Source of the DNA: Pseudomonas sp. UBA4617
GTDB taxonomy: Bacteria > Pseudomonadota > Gammaproteobacteria > Pseudomonadales > Pseudomonadaceae
Assembly (NCBI RefSeq): GCF_002386445.1
Contig: NZ_DGIR01000011.1
Span: 1 to 22,477 of the forward strand
Length of the DNA stretch: 22,477 bases
Direction: 5' to 3'
Shown here: piece after piece, positions 7,271 to 14,984 of the stretch
Position numbering within the stretch: the stretch's first letter is position 1
Layout: each line of letters opens with the position of its first letter
Made by a program: the position numbers and the translations under genes
Notes under the pieces: generated by a model
The model's input: only the letters and a program-made list of their open reading frames with translations
Database searches by the model: none
Told to the model about the DNA's origin: nothing

Positions 7271-7720
7271 TCAGCTGGCGCGGAAAATCAGGTGGTCTTC
7301 CCAGTCGTCTTCGTGCACATCGTGCTCGCTGAGCATACGCCCCGCCTGGGAAATGCGCTGTTCATGGACCTGCTGGCGGTCACCACAAACCAGGTGGTGC
7401 CAGGCCGGCAGGTCCTTGCCCTCGCTGACCAGGCGGTAGCCGCAGGTGCTCGGCAGCCATTTGAACTGGTCGGCCTTGCCCGGGGTGAGCTGGATGCAAT
7501 CAGGCACCTGGGCGAAGCGATTCGGGTAGTCGCTGCACTGGCAGGTGTCCAGGTCCAGCAGCTTGCAGGCGATGCGTGTGTAATAGACGCTATTGTCATC
7601 CTCGTCCTCGAGCTTCTGCAGGCAGCACAGACCGCAGCCGTCACACAGCGACTCCCACTCTTGCGGGCTGAGTTGCTCCAGGGTCTTGCGCCGCCAGAAC
7701 GGGGCGTTTTCAGCGATCAT
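7271..7720 (-). CDS. ycgN: YcgN-family cysteine-cluster protein (UPF0260)
   Basis: A 149-residue cytoplasmic protein of the UPF0260/YcgN family. Cysteines 26, 29, 32 and 33 (CDGCGLCC), with 52, 60, 62 and 75, form the conserved cluster typical of YkgJ-like metal-binding proteins, probably binding Zn or Fe-S. The ligand has not been shown here. The biochemical role is unknown. I chose the ATG at 7720 because family members begin MIAENAPFW and AGGAT lies upstream. An ATG at 7738 would add six residues. The M61-like gene starts 39 bp downstream on the same strand. The nitroreductase gene is divergent. Confidence 0.9.
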   Translation of the reverse strand: MIAENAPFWRRKTLEQLSPQEWESLCDGCGLCCLQKLEDEDDNSVYYTRIACKLLDLDTCQCSDYPNRFAQVPDCIQLTPGKADQFKWLPSTCGYRLVSEGKDLPAWHHLVCGDRQQVHEQRISQAGRMLSEHDVHEDDWEDHLIFRAS

Positions 7721-7804
7721 GACACGGATATCCTGCATTCATCTTGGGGCCGCGGCGCGCGGCGGCGCCAGTCTAGAGCCTGGCCATCGGCAAAGCCAGA
7801 CCGC

Positions 7805-7833
7805 TTGTCAGGGGCGACGCGAGGCAGTAGCGT
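7805..7833 (+). promoter_or_regulatory. Candidate sigma-70 promoter for the nitroreductase gene
   Basis: TTGTCA (7805-7810), a 17-base spacer and TAGCGT (7828-7833) fit a moderate sigma-70 promoter 31 bases before the ATG at 7865. This is sequence pattern only. Confidence 0.4.
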
Positions 7834-7864
7834 GCGGGTTTCCCCTCCGTTTGCAGGAGCCGCC

Positions 7865-8458
7865 ATGAGCGCCAACCCTCGCATAGCCGATTACGCCATC
7901 AACGAACAATTCATCAACCGCTGGTCGCCACGCGCCTTTACCGCTGAGCCAATCAGCGAAGAAACCCTGCTGAGCTTCCTCGAAGCGGCACGCTGGGCCC
8001 CGTCGGCGTACAACTCGCAGCCGTGGCGGTTCCTGTATGCCCGTCGCGACACGCCAAACTGGGAGCGCTACCTGAACCTGCTGGTACCGTTCAACCGCAG
8101 TTGGGCGCAGCACGCCTCGGCATTGGTGCTGGTCATGTCCAAGACCACCTTTGCCGCCCCGGGCACCACGGAAGAAAAGCCGGCGCTGTGGCATACCTTC
8201 GACACCGGTTCGGCCTGGGGGCACCTGGCCCTGCAAGCCAGCATCAGCGGCTGGCACACCCACGGCATGGCCGGTTTCGACCAGGCGCTGGCACGCCAGG
8301 AGCTGAAAGTGCCGGAAGGCTACGTGCTGCATGCCATGGTGGCGATCGGCAAGCTGGGCGACAAGGCCAGCCTGGACGAAGCCCTGCAGGCGCGCGAAGT
8401 ACCAAGCCCGCGCAAGCCATTGAGCGAGCTGGCGGCCGAGGGTGATTTCAGCCTGTAA
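7865..8458 (+). CDS. Nitroreductase family protein (FMN)
   Basis: A 197-residue flavoprotein of the NAD(P)H nitroreductase fold, expected to be a cytoplasmic FMN-containing homodimer. The N-terminal FMN-phosphate motif RWSPRAF (19-25) and the family segment EAARWAPSAYNSQPWRF (40-56) are clear. HTFDTGSAWGHLALQAS (110-126) is the central helix, and GYVLHAMVAIGKLGD (152-166) is the usual C-terminal strand and cofactor contact. GCAGGAG precedes the ATG. The same frame is open far upstream, but that part is antisense to ycgN. The physiological substrate (quinone, nitro compound or other) cannot be told. REP elements follow. Confidence 0.92.
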   Translation: MSANPRIADYAINEQFINRWSPRAFTAEPISEETLLSFLEAARWAPSAYNSQPWRFLYARRDTPNWERYLNLLVPFNRSWAQHASALVLVMSKTTFAAPGTTEEKPALWHTFDTGSAWGHLALQASISGWHTHGMAGFDQALARQELKVPEGYVLHAMVAIGKLGDKASLDEALQAREVPSPRKPLSELAAEGDFSL

Positions 8459-8474
8459 GGCTTGCACTTGCTGT

Positions 8475-8624
8475 ACTGGCCGGTTCGCGGGTGAACCCGC
8501 TCCCACAGGGATTTCCACTGCCCCATGGGGCTTTGCCAGTACAGCCAATACCAGCCTCCCGCAGGACCTGAGGACAGTGGACATCCTGTGGGAGCGGGTT
8601 TACCCGCGAAGAGGCCGGCACAGG
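8475..8624. repeat. Inverted pair of REP elements
   Basis: A diverged copy at 8475-8509 (GGTTCGCGGGTGAACCCGCT inside it) faces a canonical copy at 8585-8624 across 75 bases. The pair fills most of the 176-bp gap between the convergent nitroreductase and dehydrogenase genes. Confidence 0.88.
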
Positions 8625-8634
8625 CATTTCAAAA

Positions 8635-9567
8635 TCAATAGCCCCGCGCGAAGTCCACTTCGCCGCGTAACCCCTGCCCCGCCGCATACGCCCGCAGATT
8701 CTCGACAAACAACCGCACCATCGCCGTCGGCGAAGTGGGCGCCGAGCTGTGCCCGGTCAGCAACAGGCCCCAGGCGGTCCAGAACGGGTGCTGCCTGGGC
8801 AGTGGCTCCTGGCGGCAGACATCGATCACCGCTCCTGCCAGGTGGCCGTCCTTCAACGCCGCGACCAGGTCAGCGTCGACCACCGCCGCCCCACGCCCGG
8901 CATTGATGAACAGCGCGCCGGGCTGGAAGCACTTGAACAGCGCAGCGTCATACAGATCGTGGGTGGCCGGGGTGTCCGGCAGCAGGTTGAGCACATAGTC
9001 GACCTGGCCAACCAGGCGTGCCAGGTCGGCCAATGCGGCCACTTCGACGAACGGCGCCTGTTCGCGCGCGCTGCTGGCGACCCCGTACAGGACCACGCCA
9101 AACGGTTGCAGGAACTCGGCCACACGCTGGCCAATGTCGCCGGTGCCGACGATCAGCACCTTGCGCCCTTCCAGGGTCCGCCCCGGGCGGTTGTCCCAAC
9201 GCCGTTCGACCTGGCTGACCAGGCGCGACAGCACCTCGCGCTCGTGGCCAAGCATGTAGGTGAGCATGTATTCAGCCATCACCTGGCCAAAGATGCCCAC
9301 GGCACGGGTCAGGCGATAGTCCCGCGGCAGGCCCTCGGCCAGCAACGGAGTGATGCCGGCCCAGGTGGATTGCATCCAGTCCGGCTTGTGGCCCTGGCGC
9401 AACAGGCTGGCCAGCAGGTCCGGCTGGCCCAGCCACACCGGGCACTGTGGTGCCTGGCAGGCCAGTTCGGCGGAGTCGCCGCTGGTCAGCACTTCCAGTT
9501 CAGGCGCGGCGGCATGCAGGATTTCGGCGTATCGAGCATGATCATGCTCTGCAATCAGTACACGCAT
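8635..9567 (-). CDS. D-2-hydroxyacid dehydrogenase (GhrA-like)
   Basis: A 310-residue NAD(P)-dependent D-2-hydroxyacid dehydrogenase, probably reducing glyoxylate, hydroxypyruvate or a related 2-keto acid. The Rossmann motif GTGDIG is at 141-146. The catalytic set is complete: Arg225 in NAGRGA, Glu254 in CRQEPLP and His273 in TGHSSAPT. Length matches the GhrA-type subgroup rather than the longer SerA enzymes. It starts 2 bp after the stop of ycgL, with the stop and start in the string TGATCATG and no clear separate ribosome binding site, so translational coupling is likely. Its link to RNase D and YcgL is positional only. Confidence 0.92.
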   Translation of the reverse strand: MRVLIAEHDHARYAEILHAAAPELEVLTSGDSAELACQAPQCPVWLGQPDLLASLLRQGHKPDWMQSTWAGITPLLAEGLPRDYRLTRAVGIFGQVMAEYMLTYMLGHEREVLSRLVSQVERRWDNRPGRTLEGRKVLIVGTGDIGQRVAEFLQPFGVVLYGVASSAREQAPFVEVAALADLARLVGQVDYVLNLLPDTPATHDLYDAALFKCFQPGALFINAGRGAAVVDADLVAALKDGHLAGAVIDVCRQEPLPRQHPFWTAWGLLLTGHSSAPTSPTAMVRLFVENLRAYAAGQGLRGEVDFARGY

Positions 9568-9569
9568 GA

Positions 9570-9863
9570 TCAGGCCGGGTCGTTACGGCGCAGCAACTCT
9601 TCGGGCAGGTGCTCGATGTAGTCGTCTTCGGGGGGCGGCATTTGCAGGTGGTAGCCCTGGTTGTCGAGGTTTTCCAGCACCTTGGCGATGTCTTCGCGGG
9701 CCAGTTTGCGCTCTGGGGTCAACACCAGGTCGAAGGCGTGCATGGGGGTGCCGAAGAACGGCAGCAGACCTTCGGGCACGCGCTGCAGGCCATCGGCCTT
9801 GAGCACGTACAGGTACATTTCGTTCTTGCGTGGGCTCTTGTAGATCGAGCAAATGCGTTTCAT
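9570..9863 (-). CDS. ycgL: YcgL domain protein
   Basis: A 97-residue protein of the YcgL family (UPF0745), beginning MKRICSIYKS and including GLLPFFGTPMHAFDLVLT. It is a small cytoplasmic single-domain protein of unsettled function. Its ATG overlaps the TGA of rnd in an ATGA string, and GGAG lies upstream inside rnd, so the two are co-translated. The adjacency of ycgL and rnd is recurrent in gammaproteobacteria, which hints at a role related to RNA, but that is an inference from position. Confidence 0.92.
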   Translation of the reverse strand: MKRICSIYKSPRKNEMYLYVLKADGLQRVPEGLLPFFGTPMHAFDLVLTPERKLAREDIAKVLENLDNQGYHLQMPPPEDDYIEHLPEELLRRNDPA

Positions 9864-10993
9864 CGGGTCTCTCCGGCACCTGCCAGGCTGTCCAGCAGGG
9901 CCTGGCCCATACGCTCACGGCGCCAGCCGCGCAGCGAATCGGGCAGTTGATAGGGGCCATTGGGATAGCCGCTCTTGAGCAGCGCCTCCAGGGTTTTCTT
10001 GCGCAGCATCAGCTCGGGGGCGATGCCCAGCCGCTCACCTTCGGCCTGGCCGATGGCACGCAACTGCTTGAGGACGCCGGCGGCCTCGATCGGCAGCGGC
10101 TCGGGCAAGGCTGGTGGCCACTGCTCGGGTGGCAGGCTGGCGGCACGCTTGATCAGCTGGACCAGGAACTCACCGTCCTGGCGGATGGTGCGCGGGTGCA
10201 TCTCGTCGATCCTGGCCAGCGCCGACAGGTTGTTCGGCTGGCTCTTGGCCATGGGCCATAGCGAGTGCTCCTTGAGGATGCGGTTGCGCGGCACATCGCG
10301 GTTGCGCGCTTCGCGTTCACGCCAGGCGCACAGTTCACGCAGCACCGCCAGTTGCTGGGGGGCCAGCTTCCAGGCCAGCTTGACGTCGCGGTACAGGCTT
10401 TCCGGTTCGACTTCGCGGCGCAGCTGGGCGACCAGCTCGGCGCCGTCTTCCAGCACCCAGGCGTACTTGTCATCGGACAGGCGTGGACGCAACTGGCTGA
10501 ACAGCTCGGCCAGGTGCACGGCATCCTCGGCAGCATAGCTGACCTGGGTGTCGGAGAGTGGACGCTGCAGCCAGTCGGAGCGGGTTTCGCCCTTGGGCAG
10601 CTCGATGCCCAGCACGTCCTGCACCAGGCGCGAGTAGCCCATCGAGAAGCCCAGGTTCAGGTAGCCGGCGGCCAACTGCGTGTCGAACAGCGGCTGGGGC
10701 AACTTGCCGGTCAGGCGCAGCAGGACTTCGAGGTCTTCGCTGCAGGCATGCAGCACCTTGACCACGCCGTTGTCCTCGAGCAGCTCGGCCAAGGGTTGCC
10801 AGTTGCCGATCAGCAGCGGGTCGATCAGGAAGGCACGCTGGCCGTCGCCGATCTGGATCAGCCCGGCCCTGGGGTAAAAGGTGTCTACCCGCATGAATTC
10901 GGTGTCGACGGCGACGAAGGGCAGTTCGTGCCAGTTCCGGCAGTGTTCGGCCAGGCTCTGGTCGTCACGGATCCAGTGTATTTCGATGGCCAC
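9860..10993 (-). CDS. rnd: Ribonuclease D
   Basis: A 377-residue 3'-5' exoribonuclease involved in trimming tRNA and other small RNA 3' ends. The DEDD-type active site is visible: Asp30 and Glu32 (VAVDTEF, Exo I), Asp87 (HACSEDLEV, Exo II), and Tyr153/Asp157 (YAAED, Exo III, DEDDy subtype). An HRDC domain follows at about 210-290, containing LAVLRELCAWRE, and a second helical region makes up the C-terminus. Translation starts at GTG 10993, with GGGAG upstream. It is the first gene of the rnd-ycgL-dehydrogenase operon, and a TATACT box lies 27 bases upstream. Confidence 0.96.
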   Translation of the reverse strand: MAIEIHWIRDDQSLAEHCRNWHELPFVAVDTEFMRVDTFYPRAGLIQIGDGQRAFLIDPLLIGNWQPLAELLEDNGVVKVLHACSEDLEVLLRLTGKLPQPLFDTQLAAGYLNLGFSMGYSRLVQDVLGIELPKGETRSDWLQRPLSDTQVSYAAEDAVHLAELFSQLRPRLSDDKYAWVLEDGAELVAQLRREVEPESLYRDVKLAWKLAPQQLAVLRELCAWREREARNRDVPRNRILKEHSLWPMAKSQPNNLSALARIDEMHPRTIRQDGEFLVQLIKRAASLPPEQWPPALPEPLPIEAAGVLKQLRAIGQAEGERLGIAPELMLRKKTLEALLKSGYPNGPYQLPDSLRGWRRERMGQALLDSLAGAGETR

Positions 10994-11020
10994 GAGGCTC
11001 TCCCACTAACATTGGCGCGC

Positions 11021-11026
11021 AGTATA
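11021..11026 (-). promoter_or_regulatory. Candidate -10 box for rnd operon
   Basis: On the minus strand TATACT occurs 27 bases before the GTG of rnd. The -35 region (around TTCACC, 18 bases away) is weak. The location just upstream of the operon supports it. Confidence 0.35.
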
Positions 11027-11130
11027 TACGGCGCAGGCACTGCTGGTGAAACCCGGGCCATCCTTGATATCGATCAGTGGTGCTGTTGTGTGCGTAGGGT
11101 ATGTGCAGGAGCGGCCTGGCGCCGTTGGCT

Positions 11131-12780
11131 TCAGCGTTTGGCCGCCAGCCATGGGCGGCAGCTGGCGAACAGGTCGAGCGACCGCTGGTAGACCTCGGTG
11201 TGCACCTGCAACAGGCCAAGCATCGAGTGGAACAGGTTGTCCTGCGACAACGGGGCGTCGCTGAGCCTGGCCAGGCAGTCGGTATCAATGCCGAAGTCGT
11301 TCTTGTAGCTGTCGGAGAACCAGGTCAGCAGCGGCACGTGCTTCTGCTGCTCGGGGGCGATGGCGTAGGGCGTGCCGTGCAGGAACAGGTTGTATTCACC
11401 CAGTGACTCGCCATGGTCGGACAGGTAGATCATTGCCGTGTCGACCTTGTCCTGCTTGCTGCGCAGGGTATCGATCAGCGCGGCCAGCACCTTGTCGGTA
11501 TAGGCCAGGGTGTTGTCGTAGCCGTTGACGATTTCCTGCTCGCTGCACTGGTCCAGGGCATTGCTCTGGCACACCGGGGCAAAGCGCTGGTCGGCAGCCG
11601 GGTAGCGCTTGAAGTATTCCGGGCCATGGCTGCCCATCTGATGCAGCACCAGCACGGTGTCCCTGTCGAGGTTGTCGATCAGTTCGCCCAGGCCCTGCAG
11701 CAGGATCTGGTCATGGCACTCGCCGTCCGCGCACAGCTGCGGGTCCTTGAGGTTGCTGACATCGATGAACTGCACACGGTCGCAGGTGCCCTTGCAGCCC
11801 GACTGGTTGTCGCGCCATTGCACGGCCAGGCCGGCACGCTGGAGGATGTCCAGCAACCCTTCGCGGTTCTTCGCCACGCGGGCATCGTAGTCCTTGCGCT
11901 GCATGCCGGAGAACATGCACGGCACCGAGACGGCGGTTTCCGTGCCGCAGGAGTGCACATCGGAGAACGCCAGCAGGCCCTGCTCGTGGGCAAGGTTCGG
12001 CGTAGTGTCGCGGTCATAGCCCAGCACGCCGAAATGGTCTGCCCGCGCACTTTCGCCCACCACCAGCACTGTCAGCGACTTGCGCTCATGTTTTTGCCAG
12101 GCGGCATCGCGCCTGGCATCTTCGCCGTAATGCTGGAAGGGCTGCGCAGCGGCACCGACGCGCTCGCTGACATAACCGAAGGACGCCCCGACGATATTGC
12201 TGGGGGTGAGCATCAGGCGCAGTTCGTGGTGATTGCGAAACAGTGACGACAGACCCTGATAGTTGACCAGTGCCACCGAACCCAGGGCGACCACACAGGC
12301 GCCGCCGACTACCAGTTTGCCAAACAGCTCGCGGTGCCAGGCGCGGTAGGCAATCGGCGCCTTCCACACCAGGATCGACGGCAGCACACCCAGGCCGAGG
12401 ACATACAAGGCAAATTTCAGCGAGAGCAAGTCACGCACTTCCGCCACATTGGTTTCGGCAATATTGCGAAACATGCCCGCATCGATAAGTACGCCGTACC
12501 GGTTCATGAAGTAGGCTACACCGGCGCCACTCAGGAACAACAAGATCAATACCGGCTTCAATATGAAGCGAAACGCCAACACGGTCAGGATCAGGTTGAA
12601 CGCGAACAGCATCATCACGGCAAACGCCAGACCCAGCCACAGCCCCGGCAAGCCGGGCGGAACGACCTGTTCGAGATGATGCCAGAGGAAGTAGTTGAAG
12701 CCGATCAGCAGGTAAAGGCTGGCCAGCAGCGTGACCCATTCGGTCCGCAGGGATTTGAAGTTCGGCATCAGCGTTCGCAT
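11131..12780 (-). CDS. eptA: Phosphoethanolamine-lipid A transferase (EptA/MCR family)
   Basis: A 549-residue inner-membrane enzyme that transfers phosphoethanolamine from phosphatidylethanolamine to lipid A phosphates. About five membrane helices fill residues 14-175, followed by a periplasmic sulfatase-fold domain. Active-site elements are visible: Glu243 (VVGESARADH), the nucleophile Thr282 in CGTETAVSVPCMF, HQMGSHGPEYF, and the Asp-His of YLSDHGESLGE. The cysteines flanking the Thr (278 and 288) match the family disulfide. An in-frame ATG at 12768 is an alternative start; neither has a strong ribosome binding site. No two-component pair is adjacent. Members of this family lower polymyxin binding, but activity here is inferred. 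Confidence 0.92.
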   Translation of the reverse strand: MRTLMPNFKSLRTEWVTLLASLYLLIGFNYFLWHHLEQVVPPGLPGLWLGLAFAVMMLFAFNLILTVLAFRFILKPVLILLFLSGAGVAYFMNRYGVLIDAGMFRNIAETNVAEVRDLLSLKFALYVLGLGVLPSILVWKAPIAYRAWHRELFGKLVVGGACVVALGSVALVNYQGLSSLFRNHHELRLMLTPSNIVGASFGYVSERVGAAAQPFQHYGEDARRDAAWQKHERKSLTVLVVGESARADHFGVLGYDRDTTPNLAHEQGLLAFSDVHSCGTETAVSVPCMFSGMQRKDYDARVAKNREGLLDILQRAGLAVQWRDNQSGCKGTCDRVQFIDVSNLKDPQLCADGECHDQILLQGLGELIDNLDRDTVLVLHQMGSHGPEYFKRYPAADQRFAPVCQSNALDQCSEQEIVNGYDNTLAYTDKVLAALIDTLRSKQDKVDTAMIYLSDHGESLGEYNLFLHGTPYAIAPEQQKHVPLLTWFSDSYKNDFGIDTDCLARLSDAPLSQDNLFHSMLGLLQVHTEVYQRSLDLFASCRPWLAAKR

Positions 12781-12862
12781 TCAGGAATAATGACCCCGAG
12801 GGGCCTGGTGGCACCGCGGAAACTTGGCCGAACTCTAGAAACCGCACCATCAATTTTTTGTG

Positions 12863-12889
12863 AAAAAGACGCCAACAAATCCGTTAGCG
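12863..12889 (-). terminator. Intrinsic terminator after the isomerase gene
   Basis: Read on the minus strand, CGCTAAC and GTTGGCG pair (one G-U) around the six-base loop GGATTT, and TCTTTTT follows directly. It lies about 40 bases after the isomerase stop and separates that gene from eptA. Confidence 0.7.
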
Positions 12890-12928
12890 GGCGCCTTCAC
12901 CATTAAAAGAAGTTCATGAAACCGCGCG

Positions 12929-13294
12929 TCAGCCTGGCAGGCGCAGCTTGGTGTAGGGTTCGCGATCGATATCCAGTACTTCCACGCACAGCTGGATATC
13001 CAGCCCGGGCCGCTCGGGGATGGCTTCACGCAGTACTTCCAGCAGGCTGCTGGAGAGCAGCGCCTTCACCTCGGGCGAACGCCCGCTGAGAATCGCCAGG
13101 CGCACATGGGCGAAGGCCCGCTCGCCCGGCGAGGTGCCCACCCGAAAGTGCCTGAAGGATTCGGCACGGCTCTTGATATCCGCCTCGTCGGCGAACTGGC
13201 CACTGCCGACCAGGGCGTGATTCAGGCGCAGCAGCAGCATGTCGACGTTGAGTTCGCGCAGGTTGTCGCTGTATTCCAGGTTCAGGTGAGGCAT
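12929..13294 (-). CDS. 5-carboxymethyl-2-hydroxymuconate Delta-isomerase family protein
   Basis: A 121-residue tautomerase-superfamily protein like HpaF/CHMI, which in homoprotocatechuate degradation moves a double bond in 5-carboxymethyl-2-hydroxymuconate. Pro2, becoming the N-terminal Pro after Met removal, is the expected catalytic base (MPHLNLEYSDNL). RHFRVG (48-53) and FAHVRLAILSGRS (61-73) are family-like, and the length is typical. No other hpa or aromatic-degradation gene is in the window, so the real substrate may differ. The start has no strong ribosome binding site. A terminator at 12863-12889 makes it a single-gene unit. It diverges from the YdcH-like gene. Confidence 0.88.
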   Translation of the reverse strand: MPHLNLEYSDNLRELNVDMLLLRLNHALVGSGQFADEADIKSRAESFRHFRVGTSPGERAFAHVRLAILSGRSPEVKALLSSSLLEVLREAIPERPGLDIQLCVEVLDIDREPYTKLRLPG

Positions 13295-13409
13295 GGCGCA
13301 GGGTCCGGGTCGCGGGGAGATGCGACAGCCTACCCCAGTCCCCTACCCGCGCAAAGCCGGCTATCCTCAAAGGTCAGGACCATTCGCCAACCCCGACAGA
13401 GGTGAAGAA

Positions 13410-13646
13410 ATGCCAGTTCCGCATGATCTGCTCGCTGACCTGCACGTTACCGCTGATGCATTCCAGGCGCTCATGGACAAGGACCAGACGCTGCTCGCAC
13501 TGCACAAGGAGTACAACGCCAAGGACAAAGAGGTGCTTGCCGCCGAAGGCAACGGTACCAACGACGAGGCCGTCAACCGCTTGCGCAGGGAGCGGTTGCT
13601 GATCAAGGACAAGATCGAACGGATCATTCACCCGCCCAAATCCTGA
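13410..13646 (+). CDS. YdcH-family (DUF465) small coiled-coil protein
   Basis: A 78-residue protein made of two predicted charged helices: residues 8-45 with KDQTLLALHKEYNAKDKEV, and 52-74 with NRLRRERLLIKDKIERII. This hairpin pattern with a conserved Leu-Lys-Asp-Lys end is typical of the DUF465/YdcH family. The ATG at 13410 has an excellent Shine-Dalgarno, GAGGTGA, six bases or so upstream. An earlier in-frame ATG at 13293 overlaps the divergent isomerase start and is not supported. The molecular role is unknown. A REP palindrome follows 24 bases after the stop. Confidence 0.88.
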   Translation: MPVPHDLLADLHVTADAFQALMDKDQTLLALHKEYNAKDKEVLAAEGNGTNDEAVNRLRRERLLIKDKIERIIHPPKS

Positions 13647-13670
13647 CTGAACAAACCCATTGAATTCACC

Positions 13671-13702
13671 GGCCTCTTCGCGGGTTTACCCGCGAAGAGG
13701 CC
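13671..13702. repeat. Collapsed REP palindrome, possible bidirectional terminator
   Basis: A perfect 15-bp inverted repeat, GGCCTCTTCGCGGGT / ACCCGCGAAGAGGCC, with only TT between the arms. It looks like two REP 5' halves fused head to head, with the GCTCCCACAGG portions lost. It sits between the convergent YdcH-like and PLP-lyase genes, where a hairpin could end both transcripts, though there is no T-tract. Confidence 0.85.
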
Positions 13703-13710
13703 AGCAGCCC

Positions 13711-14880
13711 TCACATAGCAGCCGCAGCCTTCAGTGCCCCATCCAGGTCCTCGACCAGGTCGCGGTAATCTTCGATGCCCACCGACAACCGCAACAGGTT
13801 CTCGCTGATCCCCATGACGCCCTTCTGCTCCGGGCTCAGCGAGCAGTGCGACATGCTCCAGGAATGGTTGATCATGCTTTCCACCCCGCCCAGCGAGTCG
13901 GCCAGCACGAAAATCTGCAGCGCCTCCACCAGCCGGTTGAGTGCGGCACGGTCGCCCTTGACCTTCATTGCCACCACTGCCCCGCCACTGCGCATCTGCC
14001 GCTTGCACAGTTCGTGCTGCGGGTGGCTTTCCAGCCCCGGGTAGTACACCTGTTCGACCTGCGCGTGGCTTTCGAGGAAGCGCGCCACCTGCAGGGCGTT
14101 GGCACACTGGCGCTCCATGCGCACATCCAGGGTCTTCAGCCCGCGCAGGGCCAGGTAGCAGTCGAACGGCCCCTGCACGCCGCCAATCGCCATGCTGATC
14201 CGGCGCAGGCGCGCCAGCAGTGCATCATTGGCGGCTACCACCACGCCACCGGTCAGGTCGGAATGGCCGCCGATGTACTTGCTTGCCGAGTGCATGACCA
14301 GGTCCACGCCCAGGGTGATGGGGCGTTGGTTCCACGGCGAACAGAAGGTGTTGTCGATGCAGGTGAGGATGCCCCGCGCCTTGGCCAGGTCGCACACAGC
14401 CTTGATATCGACCAGGTGCAACAACGGGTTGGTCGGCGATTCGATCCAGATCAGCTGGGTTTCCGGCCGGATGGCAGCGGCCACCGCCTCAAGATCGTTG
14501 AGGTCGACGTAGGTGGTGGTCAGGCCCGAGCTGCGGCTACGGTAGTCTTCGAGAATACGGAAGGTGCCGCCGTAGACGCCGTTCATCACCACCACATGGG
14601 CATCTTTTGGCAACAACTCCAGCACGGTGGCAGTGGCGTTCACCCCCGAGGCACAGGCGACCGCGCCAACACCCTCTTCCAGGGCGGCGACACAGGTTTC
14701 GTAGGCATGCCGGGTGGGGTTGCCAACCCGGCTGTAGGAGTATTCCGGCTTGTCATCCAGGCTGCGCTTGGTGAACGAGCTGGCGGTCACGATCGCCGGG
14801 AAAATGGCATTCTCAGCAACACTGAACTGCTCGCCGGCATGAATGGTACGGGTGGCGAAATTACGCGGTTTGTCGGACAT
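13711..14880 (-). CDS. Cys/Met-metabolism PLP enzyme, cystathionine/cysteine lyase type
   Basis: A 389-residue PLP enzyme of the trans-sulfuration family. Lys201 in MHSASKYIGGHSD forms the Schiff base, YSRVGNPTR (49-57) binds the cofactor phosphate, and Tyr103 in VYGGTFR is the active-site Tyr. Position 105 is Gly where P. putida methionine gamma-lyase has its characteristic Cys116, so it fits cystathionine gamma-lyase/synthase or cysteine desulfhydrase better than methionine gamma-lyase. The start MSDKPRNF at 14880 is preferred because upstream in-frame codons run into the divergent regulator. The divergent DecR-like regulator suggests breakdown of excess cysteine, releasing sulfide. The exact reaction is an inference. 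Confidence 0.88.
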   Translation of the reverse strand: MSDKPRNFATRTIHAGEQFSVAENAIFPAIVTASSFTKRSLDDKPEYSYSRVGNPTRHAYETCVAALEEGVGAVACASGVNATATVLELLPKDAHVVVMNGVYGGTFRILEDYRSRSSGLTTTYVDLNDLEAVAAAIRPETQLIWIESPTNPLLHLVDIKAVCDLAKARGILTCIDNTFCSPWNQRPITLGVDLVMHSASKYIGGHSDLTGGVVVAANDALLARLRRISMAIGGVQGPFDCYLALRGLKTLDVRMERQCANALQVARFLESHAQVEQVYYPGLESHPQHELCKRQMRSGGAVVAMKVKGDRAALNRLVEALQIFVLADSLGGVESMINHSWSMSHCSLSPEQKGVMGISENLLRLSVGIEDYRDLVEDLDGALKAAAAM

Positions 14881-14953
14881 GGTCAGGCCCATCGGCAGAA
14901 TGAAAGGCGCCACTATCGCACAACCCAAATCGTCTGGCCTTGGGGTAATCTGT

Positions 14954-14964
14954 GAAATATTTTC
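14954..14964. promoter_or_regulatory. Candidate operator in the lyase/regulator divergent region
   Basis: GAAATATTTTC contains the perfect 8-base palindrome AAATATTT (14955-14962), an AT-rich spot in a GC-rich gap. It is 20 bases before the regulator ATG and 74 bases before the lyase ATG. A-T-rich, loosely palindromic sites are usual for Lrp/AsnC proteins, so it could be the site of autoregulation and lyase control. Confidence 0.35.
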
Positions 14965-14984
14965 CGGCACGGCCCACACGCGAC

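Noticed and set aside
8635..9567. SerA-type phosphoglycerate dehydrogenase
   Set aside because: At 310 residues it lacks the C-terminal regulatory region, and its sequence style fits GhrA-like 2-ketoacid reductases.
13711..14880. Naming the PLP enzyme methionine gamma-lyase (mdeA) because an Lrp-type regulator is divergent, as in P. putida mdeR-mdeA
   Set aside because: The characteristic Cys next to the active-site Tyr region is Gly (VYGGTF), the N-terminal sequence differs from MdeA, and the regulator looks like DecR.
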